Positions 44,219 to 52,852 of a stretch of DNA of 64,000 nt are shown here, one piece after another; position 1 is the stretch's first letter; each line of letters opens with the position of its first letter. A program made the position numbers and the translations under genes. The notes beneath the pieces are model-generated. The model was not told where the DNA came from. It did no database searches and was given only the letters and a program-made list of their open reading frames with translations. Source of the DNA: Bacillota bacterium (GTDB taxonomy: Bacteria; Bacillota; Desulfotomaculia; Desulfotomaculales; Desulfallaceae); contig JAEXOR010000011.1 of NCBI GenBank assembly GCA_023439185.1, forward strand, positions 248,001-312,000, given 5' to 3'.

Positions 44219-44280
44219 ACGGAAGTTCGAAAAGTCCGCTCGAGATCCACTTCGCCTCCTTTTCAAACTTTCACTTTTAA
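44218..44280. repeat. Dispersed intergenic repeat, copy 2
   Basis: Related to 37281-37332, with the same CGGAAGTT, AAAAGTCCGC and GAGATCCACTTCG blocks and a 10-bp insertion before the shared ACTTTCACTTT-like end. The hairpin arms CGGA/TCCG are kept. Confidence 0.6.
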
Positions 44281-44363
44281 GCTTGATTTTCGAAAACTGC
44301 TTTTATAATCCTCTTTCGCGGGCAAAATACTATTATTTGAAAAACGCGGAGAGGGGGCAGTTA

Positions 44364-45095
44364 TTGCGTAACAAAATACCTGTTGCCTTTGTGTTATCCA
44401 TGCTGATACTGTTCTCCTGCATCACCGGAATATCCGCCGAGCCTCAGGCGGAACCTTTGGGCACGCCCCGGAGCACCGCCATATTTTGGACCGACGGACC
44501 AAGGCTGAAAGCGCTGAACCTAACGTTTTTCCCTCGTCACTCCGGGCCGGTGGGCATTGTATCGGTGCCGGTTTACACATGCCTGGGCAGTAACGCCGAC
44601 AGCCTTACAGCAGCCGAGTGCTATTTGAAACATGGCCGGGATGAGCTAATCCGCCGGCTGGAGCAATTGTTTGACACGCCGGTCGAAACCTATATCAGCG
44701 TAGATCAGCAATCGCTGGCCGACGCCAGCAAGGTGATGGGCCCCGTGCAAATGGCCGGTGTCAGCACCAACCTGGCCGACGTTTTTGAAGGTCGTTACGT
44801 GAACGGACCGGTAAACCTGCAGGTGGAGATAAGGCAACTGGCCGGCGCCGTAACCACACCGGAGATGCTGGTTAAACTCCCCCGGACGGTGTGGGTTTTC
44901 GCCTCCCGGGTGGATACCAACGTCGGTCTCGGGCAATTCCTGTACTTTTTCCGTTTGTTAGCCGGCGCCGGACCCGAAATGCTGCAGAAAAAAGCAGTCC
45001 CTGGCCATGATTACCTGGTCGACGGCTGCAAATACCGGCGCGTCGAACCGGAAACCTGGGCCCGGATAGTGCGGGAAGTAACCACCCGGAATTAA
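44364..45095 (+). CDS. Exported LytR-CpsA-Psr-like protein
   Basis: About 243 residues with an N-terminal signal or anchor (RNKIPVAFVLSMLILFSC then ITGISAEP). The rest recalls an LCP domain, which transfers glycopolymers to peptidoglycan: VGIVSVPVYTCLG for the usual 'vSiPRDt' strand, and VETYISVDQQSLADASKVMG then PVQMAG. The canonical Arg of the first motif is not obvious, so catalysis is uncertain. GAGAGGGGG before TTG 44364 sets the start; the frame is open further upstream. Confidence 0.5.
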   Translation: MRNKIPVAFVLSMLILFSCITGISAEPQAEPLGTPRSTAIFWTDGPRLKALNLTFFPRHSGPVGIVSVPVYTCLGSNADSLTAAECYLKHGRDELIRRLEQLFDTPVETYISVDQQSLADASKVMGPVQMAGVSTNLADVFEGRYVNGPVNLQVEIRQLAGAVTTPEMLVKLPRTVWVFASRVDTNVGLGQFLYFFRLLAGAGPEMLQKKAVPGHDYLVDGCKYRRVEPETWARIVREVTTRN

Positions 45096-45190
45096 TTTAT
45101 ACCATGCCGGACGGTGATTTTATCAAACATAACCATCCAACTGCATAAAAAAAATCTCCTTTGCTGGTTACTCATTGTGCTGTAAAATAA

Positions 45191-45224
45191 ACAAATTCTG
45201 ACCGTTGGGCAAGTCAGAATTTGT
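45191..45224 (-). terminator. Terminator downstream of the universal stress gene
   Basis: ACAAATTCTGAC and GTCAGAATTTGT pair perfectly across 10 nt; a T-rich run follows on the minus strand. Confidence 0.75.
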
Positions 45225-45256
45225 TGGCGCTTTAATTATAATAATAAAATGCCGTC

Positions 45257-45712
45257 TTAATCCTTCTTTTTCTTGACCACGTGAACGGTGCACTTGGCGT
45301 GTTGAACAACATAGTTGCTGACGCTCCCCATCAGTTTGCTTTGGATACCGCTAAGACCTCTGCTGCCAATCACAATTAAATCGCATTTTTGCTTATTGGC
45401 CTCTTCAATGATATTATAGGCTTCATCACCAAATAACAACCTAGTTTCCAGGTTTACATTCAAATTGTGTTTTTCAATTCTTTCCTTGGCCTCAGCCAGC
45501 TTTTCTTCACCGTATTCAGCCAGTTCGTCTTTCATTTTAAAAAACATACTGCCCAGTTTGCCGGAAATTGATTGCAGCCTGTCGGGGATTGCCGACACGT
45601 GGACGAGTACAATTTTATCCACTGCCATGCATTTAGCAACTTCTATGCAGTGATCCACAGCCCGGATGGAACCTTCAGACCCGTCAATCGGAACGAGCAC
45701 TATTTTGAACAT
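45257..45712 (-). CDS. Universal stress protein, UspA family
   Basis: A 151-residue Usp fold. It starts KIVLVPIDGSEGSIRAVDHC, and the ATP-binding motif GX2GX9GS appears as GSRGLSGIQSKLMGS. So it is the ATP-binding class. It is monocistronic with AAGGAGG before the ATG and its own terminator. Confidence 0.93.
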   Translation of the reverse strand: MFKIVLVPIDGSEGSIRAVDHCIEVAKCMAVDKIVLVHVSAIPDRLQSISGKLGSMFFKMKDELAEYGEEKLAEAKERIEKHNLNVNLETRLLFGDEAYNIIEEANKQKCDLIVIGSRGLSGIQSKLMGSVSNYVVQHAKCTVHVVKKKKD

Positions 45713-45842
45713 AATATACCTCCTTGCATATGTGGTTGATTTCTTAAAAAATTCGCTATATTTTTATAATCTCCTGCCTGCCTGCCAAGTCAGTTTGCAA
45801 ATGCGCTGAAATTTAACCGGAAATTCGCCGGTATTTTAAGCA

Positions 45843-47075
45843 TTAGCCCGGAAAACGCACGGTAAAGGTGGTTCCCCGGGCTTCCGTGCTCTCCACGGTT
45901 ATTTTGGCCTGATGACTGTCGGCGATACTCTTTGCAATAGCCAGCCCCAATCCGTAACCGCCCTGCTGACGCGCCCTGGACTTGTCCGCCCGGTAAAAAC
46001 GCTCAAAAATATGCTGCAGCGCTTGCGCCGGAATAGGGACGCCGGTATTGTTGATTTTCAGAGCTACTTTTCTTTGTTCCCGTACCAGCGTCACTGTAAC
46101 GGCGCCCTTTTCACCGGCGTACTTGCAGGCATTGTCCAGCAGGATCGTGACCAGTTGTTTGAGCCGGTCCTCGTTGCCTTTCAAAGTGATATCCGGTGCA
46201 ATGTTGGGGTTGATGGCAACACCCTGTTCAAATGCCACCGGTTCAAGGAGCAGCAGGCAGCTCCATACCGTGTGGCTGAAATTCAGCTCGGCATGCACCT
46301 GGGAAACACGGGTGACATCGGACTTGGCTAAAAACAGCAGCTCATCCACCAGCTTTTTCATCCGGACGGCTTCCATCCGGGTGTTTTCCACCCACTTTAA
46401 TTGCCGGTCTATGGCATCCTGCCGGTGGGCCAGCAGGATATCAATATTGGCCAGAATCACCGTCAAAGGCATTTTCAGTTCATGGGAAGCATCGGCCGCA
46501 AACTGCCGCTGCTGCTCCCAAGCATTTTCCGCCGGGCGCAGGGCCCAGCCGGACAGGAACAGGCTGATAAAAAAGAAAGCGAACAGGCCCCCGGCCCCCG
46601 CCACCAGGGAGAGCAGAAAAAGGCTTTGCATGGCGTGGATTTCATTGCGCCGGTCGGCAAAGGCGATTTTTGTCCCATCCGTCATATTTACGCGGAGAAA
46701 ACGCAGATCCAGGTCAGGCAGAATACCTTCGGAGGACTGGGCGTCCAGTGCCTGTTCCACCGCCGCCGCCAGAACATCGTCGGCGATGGACACGTTTTCC
46801 TGGGTTGTATGAACGATGTCATTGTTTTTATCAAGCACGACGGAAAAGACCGGCGTGAACGGAAACGGCTTTCGTTCGGGGGGGATTCTGCCGATTTCCG
46901 GCTTCGGCGGGGGCAAATCCATTCTTTGTTCAATGGCCCGGTGTAATGCTGCGCGGCTTTCCGACTGCAGCCGCTGGTAGTTGGACATGAAGAGAGCGGC
47001 AAAGACAATGAGCAGCACCAGGCTGACCAGCGTCATATTGATGAGGATGAATTTCCGGCGCAGTTTTTGGATCAT
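45843..47075 (-). CDS. Sensor histidine kinase
   Basis: A 410-residue membrane kinase. TM1 is near residues 9-29 (FILINMTLVSLVLLIVFAAL) and TM2 near 150-175, with an extracytoplasmic loop of about 120 residues between. The H-box is DASHELKMPLTVILANIDIL, the N-box LVTILLDNACKYAGEKG, and the G-box GYGLGLAIAKSIADSH. The start overlaps the response-regulator stop (ATGA). The signal is unknown; the location suggests control of the divergent VTC/DUF4956 operon. Confidence 0.93.
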   Translation of the reverse strand: MIQKLRRKFILINMTLVSLVLLIVFAALFMSNYQRLQSESRAALHRAIEQRMDLPPPKPEIGRIPPERKPFPFTPVFSVVLDKNNDIVHTTQENVSIADDVLAAAVEQALDAQSSEGILPDLDLRFLRVNMTDGTKIAFADRRNEIHAMQSLFLLSLVAGAGGLFAFFFISLFLSGWALRPAENAWEQQRQFAADASHELKMPLTVILANIDILLAHRQDAIDRQLKWVENTRMEAVRMKKLVDELLFLAKSDVTRVSQVHAELNFSHTVWSCLLLLEPVAFEQGVAINPNIAPDITLKGNEDRLKQLVTILLDNACKYAGEKGAVTVTLVREQRKVALKINNTGVPIPAQALQHIFERFYRADKSRARQQGGYGLGLAIAKSIADSHQAKITVESTEARGTTFTVRFPG

Positions 47076-47749
47076 GATTCATCCGCCTCAAGCCGGTAGC
47101 CCACCTTCCGGATGGTGCCGATGCTCACCCGGGAACCGAGAAAAAAGATTTTTTTGCGTAAAAAAGAAATATAAGCTTCCACATTGTTATCCTCGGCCTG
47201 GGATTCCGCGCCCCACACCCGGGAGAGCAAATCTTCCTTGGGCACCACCGCCTTGGGGTTGGCCATCAGGATTTTCAGCACCGCAAACTCCTTAAAGTTC
47301 AGGCGCAGTGATTTTTCTCCCCGGCACAAATCATATGTGGACAGGCTCAGCCGCAGATCGGCAAAGGTCAACTCCTCCAGCACCACATCCCCCTGGCGCC
47401 GGGAAAGGGCGCGGATGCGGGCCAGCAGTTCCTCCGGCGCGAACGGCTTGGTCATGTAGTCGTCGGCGCCGCAATCCAGCCCCGTGACCTTGTCGGTGAT
47501 TTCATCCCTGGCCGTAAGCAGCAGCACCGGAGTAGCGTTCTTTTGATTGCGCAACTCCCGCACCACCTCGAAGCCGCTGCGCCGGGGCAGCATCACATCC
47601 AGCACGATGACGTCGTATTGTCCGCTCAGCGCGTAGCTCAACCCGTCCTCACCGTTGGATACGATATCCGCCGCGTACTTCCGTTCAGACAGAATCTGTC
47701 CCAGGGCCTCGGCCAGACGCACTTCGTCTTCCACGATTAAAATACGCAT
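47072..47749 (-). CDS. OmpR-family response regulator
   Basis: Receiver domain RILIVEDEVRLAEALGQIL, with phosphoacceptor Asp in YDVIVLDVMLPRRSG and Lys in DDYMTKPFAPEEL. The C-terminal winged helix has LNFKEFAVLKILMANPKAVV and FLRKKIFFLGSRVSIGTIRK. GGGGGT picks ATG 47749 over the longer frame. Transcribed with the kinase gene and divergent from the VTC operon. Confidence 0.93.
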   Translation of the reverse strand: MRILIVEDEVRLAEALGQILSERKYAADIVSNGEDGLSYALSGQYDVIVLDVMLPRRSGFEVVRELRNQKNATPVLLLTARDEITDKVTGLDCGADDYMTKPFAPEELLARIRALSRRQGDVVLEELTFADLRLSLSTYDLCRGEKSLRLNFKEFAVLKILMANPKAVVPKEDLLSRVWGAESQAEDNNVEAYISFLRKKIFFLGSRVSIGTIRKVGYRLEADES

Positions 47750-47817
47750 ATCTACCCCCGCCTTATCGGTTCTAATTATAAATGCGGCATATTTCCATTG
47801 CAAACATTTTAACGGCG

Positions 47818-47865
47818 GAAGCTTAAATTAGTCTGAAATGGATTTTTCAGACTAATTTAAGCTTC
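47818..47865. repeat. Perfect 21-bp inverted repeat between divergent operons
   Basis: GAAGCTTAAATTAGTCTGAA(A) at 47818-47838 and its exact complement at 47845-47865 are separated by 6 nt. It lies about 70 bp from the response-regulator start and 55 bp from the VTC start. It is too long for a simple operator and not placed as a terminator; as RNA it would be a strong hairpin in the 5' leader of one or both operons. Confidence 0.75.
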
Positions 47866-47920
47866 ACGCTGTATGATATGGCCCAGCAAGACGTACATAG
47901 ATAGATTGGAGGGGTTAGGT

Positions 47921-48646
47921 TTGGCACCATACCAGAGCGTATTTAAACGGTATGAAAAAAAGTACCTCATGGATGAACAGCAGTACCGGACGCTAACAAG
48001 CTTTTTACAAGGCCGGATGAGTGTAAATGAGTTCGGACGTCATACCATATGCAATATTTACTATGATACCCCAAATTACAGTCTAATCCGGGCATCGATA
48101 GAAAAGCCGGTCTACAAAGAAAAACTCCGGCTGCGCAGCTATGGGGTGCCAAAGCCGGAAGACACGGTATTTGTGGAATTAAAAAAGAAATACAAAAAAG
48201 TCGTTTACAAACGGCGGGCGCCCATGACCCTGCAGGAAGCCGGTCAGTATCTGACGTTGGGGAAACAGCCGTCCAGGCCCGGTCAGATCCTGAAGGAAAT
48301 CGACTGGTTCTTAAAATTTTACCGGCCGGTTATCCCCAGATTATACCTGGCTTACAACCGGGTGGCCATGTGCGGCAATGAAAATGCGGATTTGCGCATT
48401 ACCTTTGATACCAACATCCGCTGGCGGGAGAATGTCTTGGATCTTTCCGGGGGCGCGTGGGGAAACACGCTGCTGAAAGAAGGACAGCACCTGATGGAGA
48501 TCAAAATGCCGGGGGCCATGCCGTTATGGCTCAGCCGGGGACTGGCGGAATTAGGGATATTCCCGACGTCTTATTCCAAATACGGGAACATCTATAAAAA
48601 CTATTTGATTCAAGCTGCTGAAACGGGGGGAAAACAAAGTGCTTGA
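47921..48646 (+). CDS. VTC-domain (polyphosphate-polymerase-like) protein
   Basis: About 241 residues of the CYTH/TTM-type VTC domain. It has FKRYEKKYLMDEQQYRTL, then IYYDTPNYSLIRASIEKPVY, KEKLRLRSYG, VFVELKKKYKKVVYKRR, LYLAYNRVAM and LMEIKMPGAMPLWLSRGLAE. The Lys/Arg/Glu-rich tunnel residues of triphosphate-binding enzymes are kept. In yeast this domain makes polyphosphate; the bacterial relatives beside DUF4956 genes are uncharacterised. GGAGGGG before TTG 47921 sets the start. It overlaps the next gene by 8 bp. Confidence 0.88.
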   Translation: MAPYQSVFKRYEKKYLMDEQQYRTLTSFLQGRMSVNEFGRHTICNIYYDTPNYSLIRASIEKPVYKEKLRLRSYGVPKPEDTVFVELKKKYKKVVYKRRAPMTLQEAGQYLTLGKQPSRPGQILKEIDWFLKFYRPVIPRLYLAYNRVAMCGNENADLRITFDTNIRWRENVLDLSGGAWGNTLLKEGQHLMEIKMPGAMPLWLSRGLAELGIFPTSYSKYGNIYKNYLIQAAETGGKQSA

Positions 48647-49316
48647 AAGTATCTTAGCCAACAATTCCGCCTACTCCATCACCATCCAGGGACTGCTGCT
48701 GTGCACGCTGGCTTCTCTGGCCCTTGGTGTTGGAGTGGCGTTGATCTATATGTACCGCAGCACGTACACTAAAAGTTTTATGGTCACGCTGGCGCTGTTA
48801 CCGGCCATGGTACAACTGATTATTATGCTGGTTAACGGCAACATCGGCACCGGTATCGCGGTAATGGGCGCCTTCAGCCTGGTGCGGTTCCGCTCGATAC
48901 CCGGCAGCGCCCGGGAGATCGGCAGCATTTTTCTGGCCATGGCCGTGGGTCTGGCCACCGGTATGGGCTATCTGGGTATTGCGGCGTTATTTCTGGTGAT
49001 CATCGGCGCCATGAACATTTTGCTGACCAGCACCGGATTTGGCGAGCCAAAGCGAGCAGAAAAACAGCTTAAGGTTACCATTCCGGAGAACCTCGACTAT
49101 TCCGGCATCTTTGACGACCTGTTTCAAAAGTACACCAGGAGCGCTGAACTGATTAAAGTAAGGACCACCAATATGGGCAGTCTTTATGAATTGCAATATC
49201 AAATTGTTTTGGAAGACCAGACTGCGGAAAAGGAATTCCTTGATCAGATCCGCTGCCGCAACGGCAATCTGAACATCACCTGCGGGCGGGTGCCCACCGC
49301 CAAAGCGGAATTATAA
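48639..49316 (+). CDS. DUF4956 membrane protein
   Basis: A 225-residue protein with about four membrane segments, then a soluble C-terminal domain. The family signature is the glycine- and arginine-rich GTGIAVMGAFSLVRFRSIPG with SAREIGSIFLAMAVGLATGM. DUF4956 proteins are consistently encoded with VTC-domain proteins. Role unknown; possibly transport of, or scaffolding for, the VTC product. Confidence 0.88.
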   Translation: MLESILANNSAYSITIQGLLLCTLASLALGVGVALIYMYRSTYTKSFMVTLALLPAMVQLIIMLVNGNIGTGIAVMGAFSLVRFRSIPGSAREIGSIFLAMAVGLATGMGYLGIAALFLVIIGAMNILLTSTGFGEPKRAEKQLKVTIPENLDYSGIFDDLFQKYTRSAELIKVRTTNMGSLYELQYQIVLEDQTAEKEFLDQIRCRNGNLNITCGRVPTAKAEL

Positions 49317-49331
49317 AGGGGGAATGTAATA

Positions 49332-51371
49332 ATGCGCTATAAATTTGGTAAACTGTTCGCGCTTTTGACTGCCGGTATGCTGCTTACTGCCGTTCTTTCC
49401 GGTTGCCGGGACGGCTCCAAAGCCGCCGAATCCGCCGGTACGGCGGCCTCTGCCGCAACCGCCGCCGAGGCGGCTCTCATCGACCCCGGCTACAGTGAAC
49501 GCGACCTGGCGGGCACCTGGGACGCGGAAGCGGTCACCGGAATTTCCCTGAACGGCTCCTCGATCACTGTCTCGGGTCCGGGAGCAACGGCCGCCGGCGA
49601 CACCCTGACCATCACCGCCGCCGGCGTTTACGTGCTGTCCGGCACTTTGACCGGCGGGCAAATCGTGGTGGACGCCGCCGACACCGATAAAGTGCAGATT
49701 GTGCTGGACGGCGTGTCCGTTACCTGCCCGGACAGCGCCCCCATCTATGTCAAGCAGGCCGACAAGGTCTTTCTGACCCTGGCCGAGGGAACCGCCAACA
49801 CTGTGACCGACGGCGACGCCTATACCCTGGCCGAAGGCGAGGACGAGCCCAACGCCGCAATTTTCAGCAAAAGCGACCTGACGGTCAACGGCGCCGGCGC
49901 GCTGACCGTCAACGCCAATTACAACAACGGCATCGCCTCCAAGGACGATCTGGTGATCACCGGCGGCGCCATTACGGTTACCGCCATTAACGACGGCCTG
50001 CGCGGCCGGGACGCGGTGGCTGTCTGCGACGGCGACCTGGTGATTAACGCGGCCCGGGGAGACGGCATCCAGTCCAACAATGACGAGGATGCTGAAAAGG
50101 GCTGGGTCTCCATCGACGGCGGCACATTTGATATTACCGCCGGTCAAGACGGCATCCAGGCCGAAACGGTGCTCCAAATCACCGGCGGCACAATAACCGC
50201 CCGGACAGGCGGCGGCAGCGCCAACGCCGACACCGCCGGCAAAGGAAACGAAAGGTCGGGCCCGGGCGGATGGAACAATCAACCACCCCCTGCCGCCGCG
50301 GAGGAAAACACGAACAGTTCGAGCGCCGCCGACAGCGCCAAAGGTCTTAAAGCCGGCTCCGCCGTCTATATAACCGGCGGCAAAATGGATATTGATTCCG
50401 CAGACGACGCGGTCCATTCCAACGGGAATGTGCTCATCAGTTCAGGCACATTGGCCATTGCATCGGGTGATGATGCCATCCACGCCGATTCCTCTTTAGT
50501 AGTGGACGGCGGCGCCATCGACATTGCGCAGAGCTATGAAGGGTTGGAGGGAAACACCATTACGATCAACGGCGGTGCCATCCACGTAACCGCCGGAGAT
50601 GACGGCTTAAACGCCGCAGGCGGCAATGACGGTTCCGGTTTTGGCGGCCGGCCGGGAGAAAACAACTTTGCCGCGGAGAGTGGCGCTGACGGAACCGCCG
50701 GCACCTTTATCCGCATCACCGGTGGCTACGTGGCGGTCAATGCCGGCGGCGACGGCATCGATACCAATGGCGCACTGTATGTGGAGGGCGGTACGGTGCT
50801 GGTTAACGGTCCTACCAATAACGGCAACGGCCCGCTGGACTATCTGGGGGTCGCCGAGATCAGCGGCGGAACCTTTGTAGCGGCGGGCAGTTCCGGTATG
50901 GCCCAAAACTTCTCCGGCTCGTCAAGCCAGAACTCGCTCTTGGTAGTTTACTCAACCGTGCAAAAAGCCGGCACCCTGGTGACCCTGCTGGACGAAAGCG
51001 GCAAAGCCATCCTGAGCTTTGCTCCCGCCAAGGACTACCAGTCCGTCGCCATCAGCGCGCCGGAACTGGAGCAGGGCAAAACTTACACTCTGTATTCCGG
51101 CGGCAGCGCGGACGGGGAAAATACCGACGGATTGTACGCGGGCGGGAATTATTCCCCCGGCGCCGAAGTTGTAAGCGTCACCCTTTCCGAAGCCGCCACC
51201 GCCATTACGGATACCGGTGAGCCGGTTACCGTAATGGGCGGCCCCGGCGGGATGCGTCCCGGCGGCCCCGGTGAACAAGGCGCCGGTCCCGGCATGCGTG
51301 GCCCGGGCGGAACGGCTGGTCCCGGTGCCCCCGGCAGCGACCCCGGCATGCGCCACCCGGGGACCGAGTAA
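49332..51371 (+). CDS. Carbohydrate-binding-domain lipoprotein (DUF4353-like)
   Basis: A 679-residue lipoprotein with signal peptide and lipobox (LLTAVLSGC, Cys at about 25). Repeated beta-helix-like units follow (for example DDAVHSNGNVLISSGTLAIA, GDDAIHADSSLVVDGGAIDI), recalling the DUF4353 carbohydrate-binding family. The tail is Gly/Pro-rich and disordered. It is third in the VTC-DUF4956 operon, 15 bp downstream, which is a known association. Its strongly biased GC-rich repeats produce long false reading frames on the other strand. Confidence 0.85.
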   Translation: MRYKFGKLFALLTAGMLLTAVLSGCRDGSKAAESAGTAASAATAAEAALIDPGYSERDLAGTWDAEAVTGISLNGSSITVSGPGATAAGDTLTITAAGVYVLSGTLTGGQIVVDAADTDKVQIVLDGVSVTCPDSAPIYVKQADKVFLTLAEGTANTVTDGDAYTLAEGEDEPNAAIFSKSDLTVNGAGALTVNANYNNGIASKDDLVITGGAITVTAINDGLRGRDAVAVCDGDLVINAARGDGIQSNNDEDAEKGWVSIDGGTFDITAGQDGIQAETVLQITGGTITARTGGGSANADTAGKGNERSGPGGWNNQPPPAAAEENTNSSSAADSAKGLKAGSAVYITGGKMDIDSADDAVHSNGNVLISSGTLAIASGDDAIHADSSLVVDGGAIDIAQSYEGLEGNTITINGGAIHVTAGDDGLNAAGGNDGSGFGGRPGENNFAAESGADGTAGTFIRITGGYVAVNAGGDGIDTNGALYVEGGTVLVNGPTNNGNGPLDYLGVAEISGGTFVAAGSSGMAQNFSGSSSQNSLLVVYSTVQKAGTLVTLLDESGKAILSFAPAKDYQSVAISAPELEQGKTYTLYSGGSADGENTDGLYAGGNYSPGAEVVSVTLSEAATAITDTGEPVTVMGGPGGMRPGGPGEQGAGPGMRGPGGTAGPGAPGSDPGMRHPGTE

Positions 51372-51433
51372 TGCCGCGCTTGATTTGATTCATAACGATG
51401 AGCACCTGCTTGATGACCTTCGGCTTTCTTCCT

Positions 51434-51464
51434 AAAAAACCCCGGCGACATGCCGGGGGTTTTT
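51434..51464 (+). terminator. Terminator of the VTC operon
   Basis: CCCCGGC and GCCGGGG pair across 5 nt, flanked by A6 on the left and T5 on the right, so it can work in both directions. Confidence 0.85.
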
Positions 51465-51622
51465 AGTATATTCCAACCTCATTTTGACAAGCGCCGCAAG
51501 GTTTTATAATGGGCTTGAAGCGAAAAATCAAATGGGATGCAAGAGTATAACATAGCTACATTTTTTGCATTGTTCGCGATATGGATGTATGATAATAACA
51601 TAGAATTAGAAAGGTTATTAAA

Positions 51623-51811
51623 ATGGATTATATGACCGCAAGAGAAGCATCTAAAAAATGGGACATTACCCAGCGCCGCGTACAAGTACTCTGTACCCAA
51701 GGCAAAGTACGCGGAGCTGTTCGATTCGGGAATACTTGGGCGATACCAAAAGACGCTGTGAAGCCGAAAGATGGAAGATATAAAACAAGTAAAAAGGAAG
51801 AAAACACATGA
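51623..51811 (+). CDS. Small helix-turn-helix protein
   Basis: A 62-residue excisionase/MerR-like helix-turn-helix: MTAREASKKWDITQRRVQVL, CTQGKVRGAVRFGNTWAIPK. Overlaps the next gene by 4 bp (ATGA). Opens the AT-rich islet and probably acts with the MmyB-type regulator. Confidence 0.75.
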   Translation: MDYMTAREASKKWDITQRRVQVLCTQGKVRGAVRFGNTWAIPKDAVKPKDGRYKTSKKEENT

Positions 51812-52638
51812 ATAATAACAATTCATCAAAAGCACTTGGTCAATTTTTGAAGTCACGAAGAGAACGCCTACAACCGGAAAAGGTTGGAATCACAGATACA
51901 TCAAGAAGAAGGACGCCTGGATTGCGTAGAGAAGAAGTCGCTTATATGGCTAATATAAGCGTAACTTATTATACGTGGCTTGAGCAGGGCCGGGATATTA
52001 AGCCTTCCCATGAAATTTTGCAGAATATTGGGGCAGCTTTACAATTGGATAAAGATGAGCTAATGCATTTAATTGATTTATCGGAGATAGGTAGCTTGCG
52101 CTCCCAAGAGGATATTGATGAGGATGAAGAAGAAGATAGCACTTCTTTGTATTCGGCTGTTGAACAATTAAACCATCCTTCTTTTATTATAAACGATAGT
52201 ACAGAGGTATTAGCTTGGAACAGGGCAGCGGAGTTGATTATCTCTGACTTCAATGCATGGCCTAAAGAAGAACGCTTTATGTTGAATATTATTTTTTCTG
52301 ATGAAAAAATCAAAGAGCAAATGGTGAATCGTGATGAATTTATCTCTTATAGTGTGGCGGTATTTCGCGGGGTATGTGATCGTCATCCGGATCATCCGGA
52401 ATATCTTGAGAGAGCTGGATGGCTTTGCGATAAATACGCAGAATTTAAATTTTTATGGAAACAGCATGACGTGAGCCGGAAGAGGATTACCTGTGGAGTT
52501 TTTCAACACCCGGAGGTCGGTTTGTTGGAATTTCAAGCACATTCTTTATCGGTTGATGGCAATCCAACCTTACACTGGAGCATATATACGCCTTATACGA
52601 TAGAAACAGAGGAAAAGCTATTATCATTACTGACATAA
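51808..52638 (+). CDS. MmyB-type XRE regulator
   Basis: A 276-residue regulator. The N-terminal helix-turn-helix is LGQFLKSRRERLQPEKVGI and TPGLRREEVAYMANISVTYY. The C-terminal MmyB ligand-binding PAS-like domain has VEQLNHPSFIINDSTEVLAW, NRAAELII and LEFQAHSLSVDGNPTLHWSI. Such regulators commonly control adjacent short-chain dehydrogenases, two of which follow. It is AT-rich compared with neighbours, suggesting transfer. Confidence 0.9.
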   Translation: MNNNNSSKALGQFLKSRRERLQPEKVGITDTSRRRTPGLRREEVAYMANISVTYYTWLEQGRDIKPSHEILQNIGAALQLDKDELMHLIDLSEIGSLRSQEDIDEDEEEDSTSLYSAVEQLNHPSFIINDSTEVLAWNRAAELIISDFNAWPKEERFMLNIIFSDEKIKEQMVNRDEFISYSVAVFRGVCDRHPDHPEYLERAGWLCDKYAEFKFLWKQHDVSRKRITCGVFQHPEVGLLEFQAHSLSVDGNPTLHWSIYTPYTIETEEKLLSLLT

Positions 52639-52670
52639 GCATTAAAAATTTGTGATGCCATTTTTATAAA

Positions 52671-52726
52671 GTCCATGAAACGTAACAAGCTATAATCTAG
52701 CTTTGACAGGGTTTCATGGACTTTTT
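52671..52726 (+). terminator. Terminator after the MmyB-type regulator
   Basis: GTCCATGAAAC (52671-52681) and GTTTCATGGAC (52711-52721) form a perfect 11-bp stem with an inner AAGCTA/TAGCTT stem, followed by TTTTTG. Confidence 0.8.
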
Positions 52727-52852
52727 GTATGTTCTATATAAATCTTTTCTATAAGCTGGTAATCGTATTACTAGTATAAGCGTGCTGTGGCTAACTTTCA
52801 TTACTGGCACTACAATTAATTAGAGTGATACGGATAGAATGGAGGATTTCTT

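Noticed and set aside
49311..50417. Long 368-residue minus-strand frame
   Set aside because: Antisense to the repetitive GC-rich lipoprotein gene; low complexity and no ribosome site.
51479..51856. Minus-strand 125-residue frame
   Set aside because: Antisense to the small HTH gene; no ribosome site.
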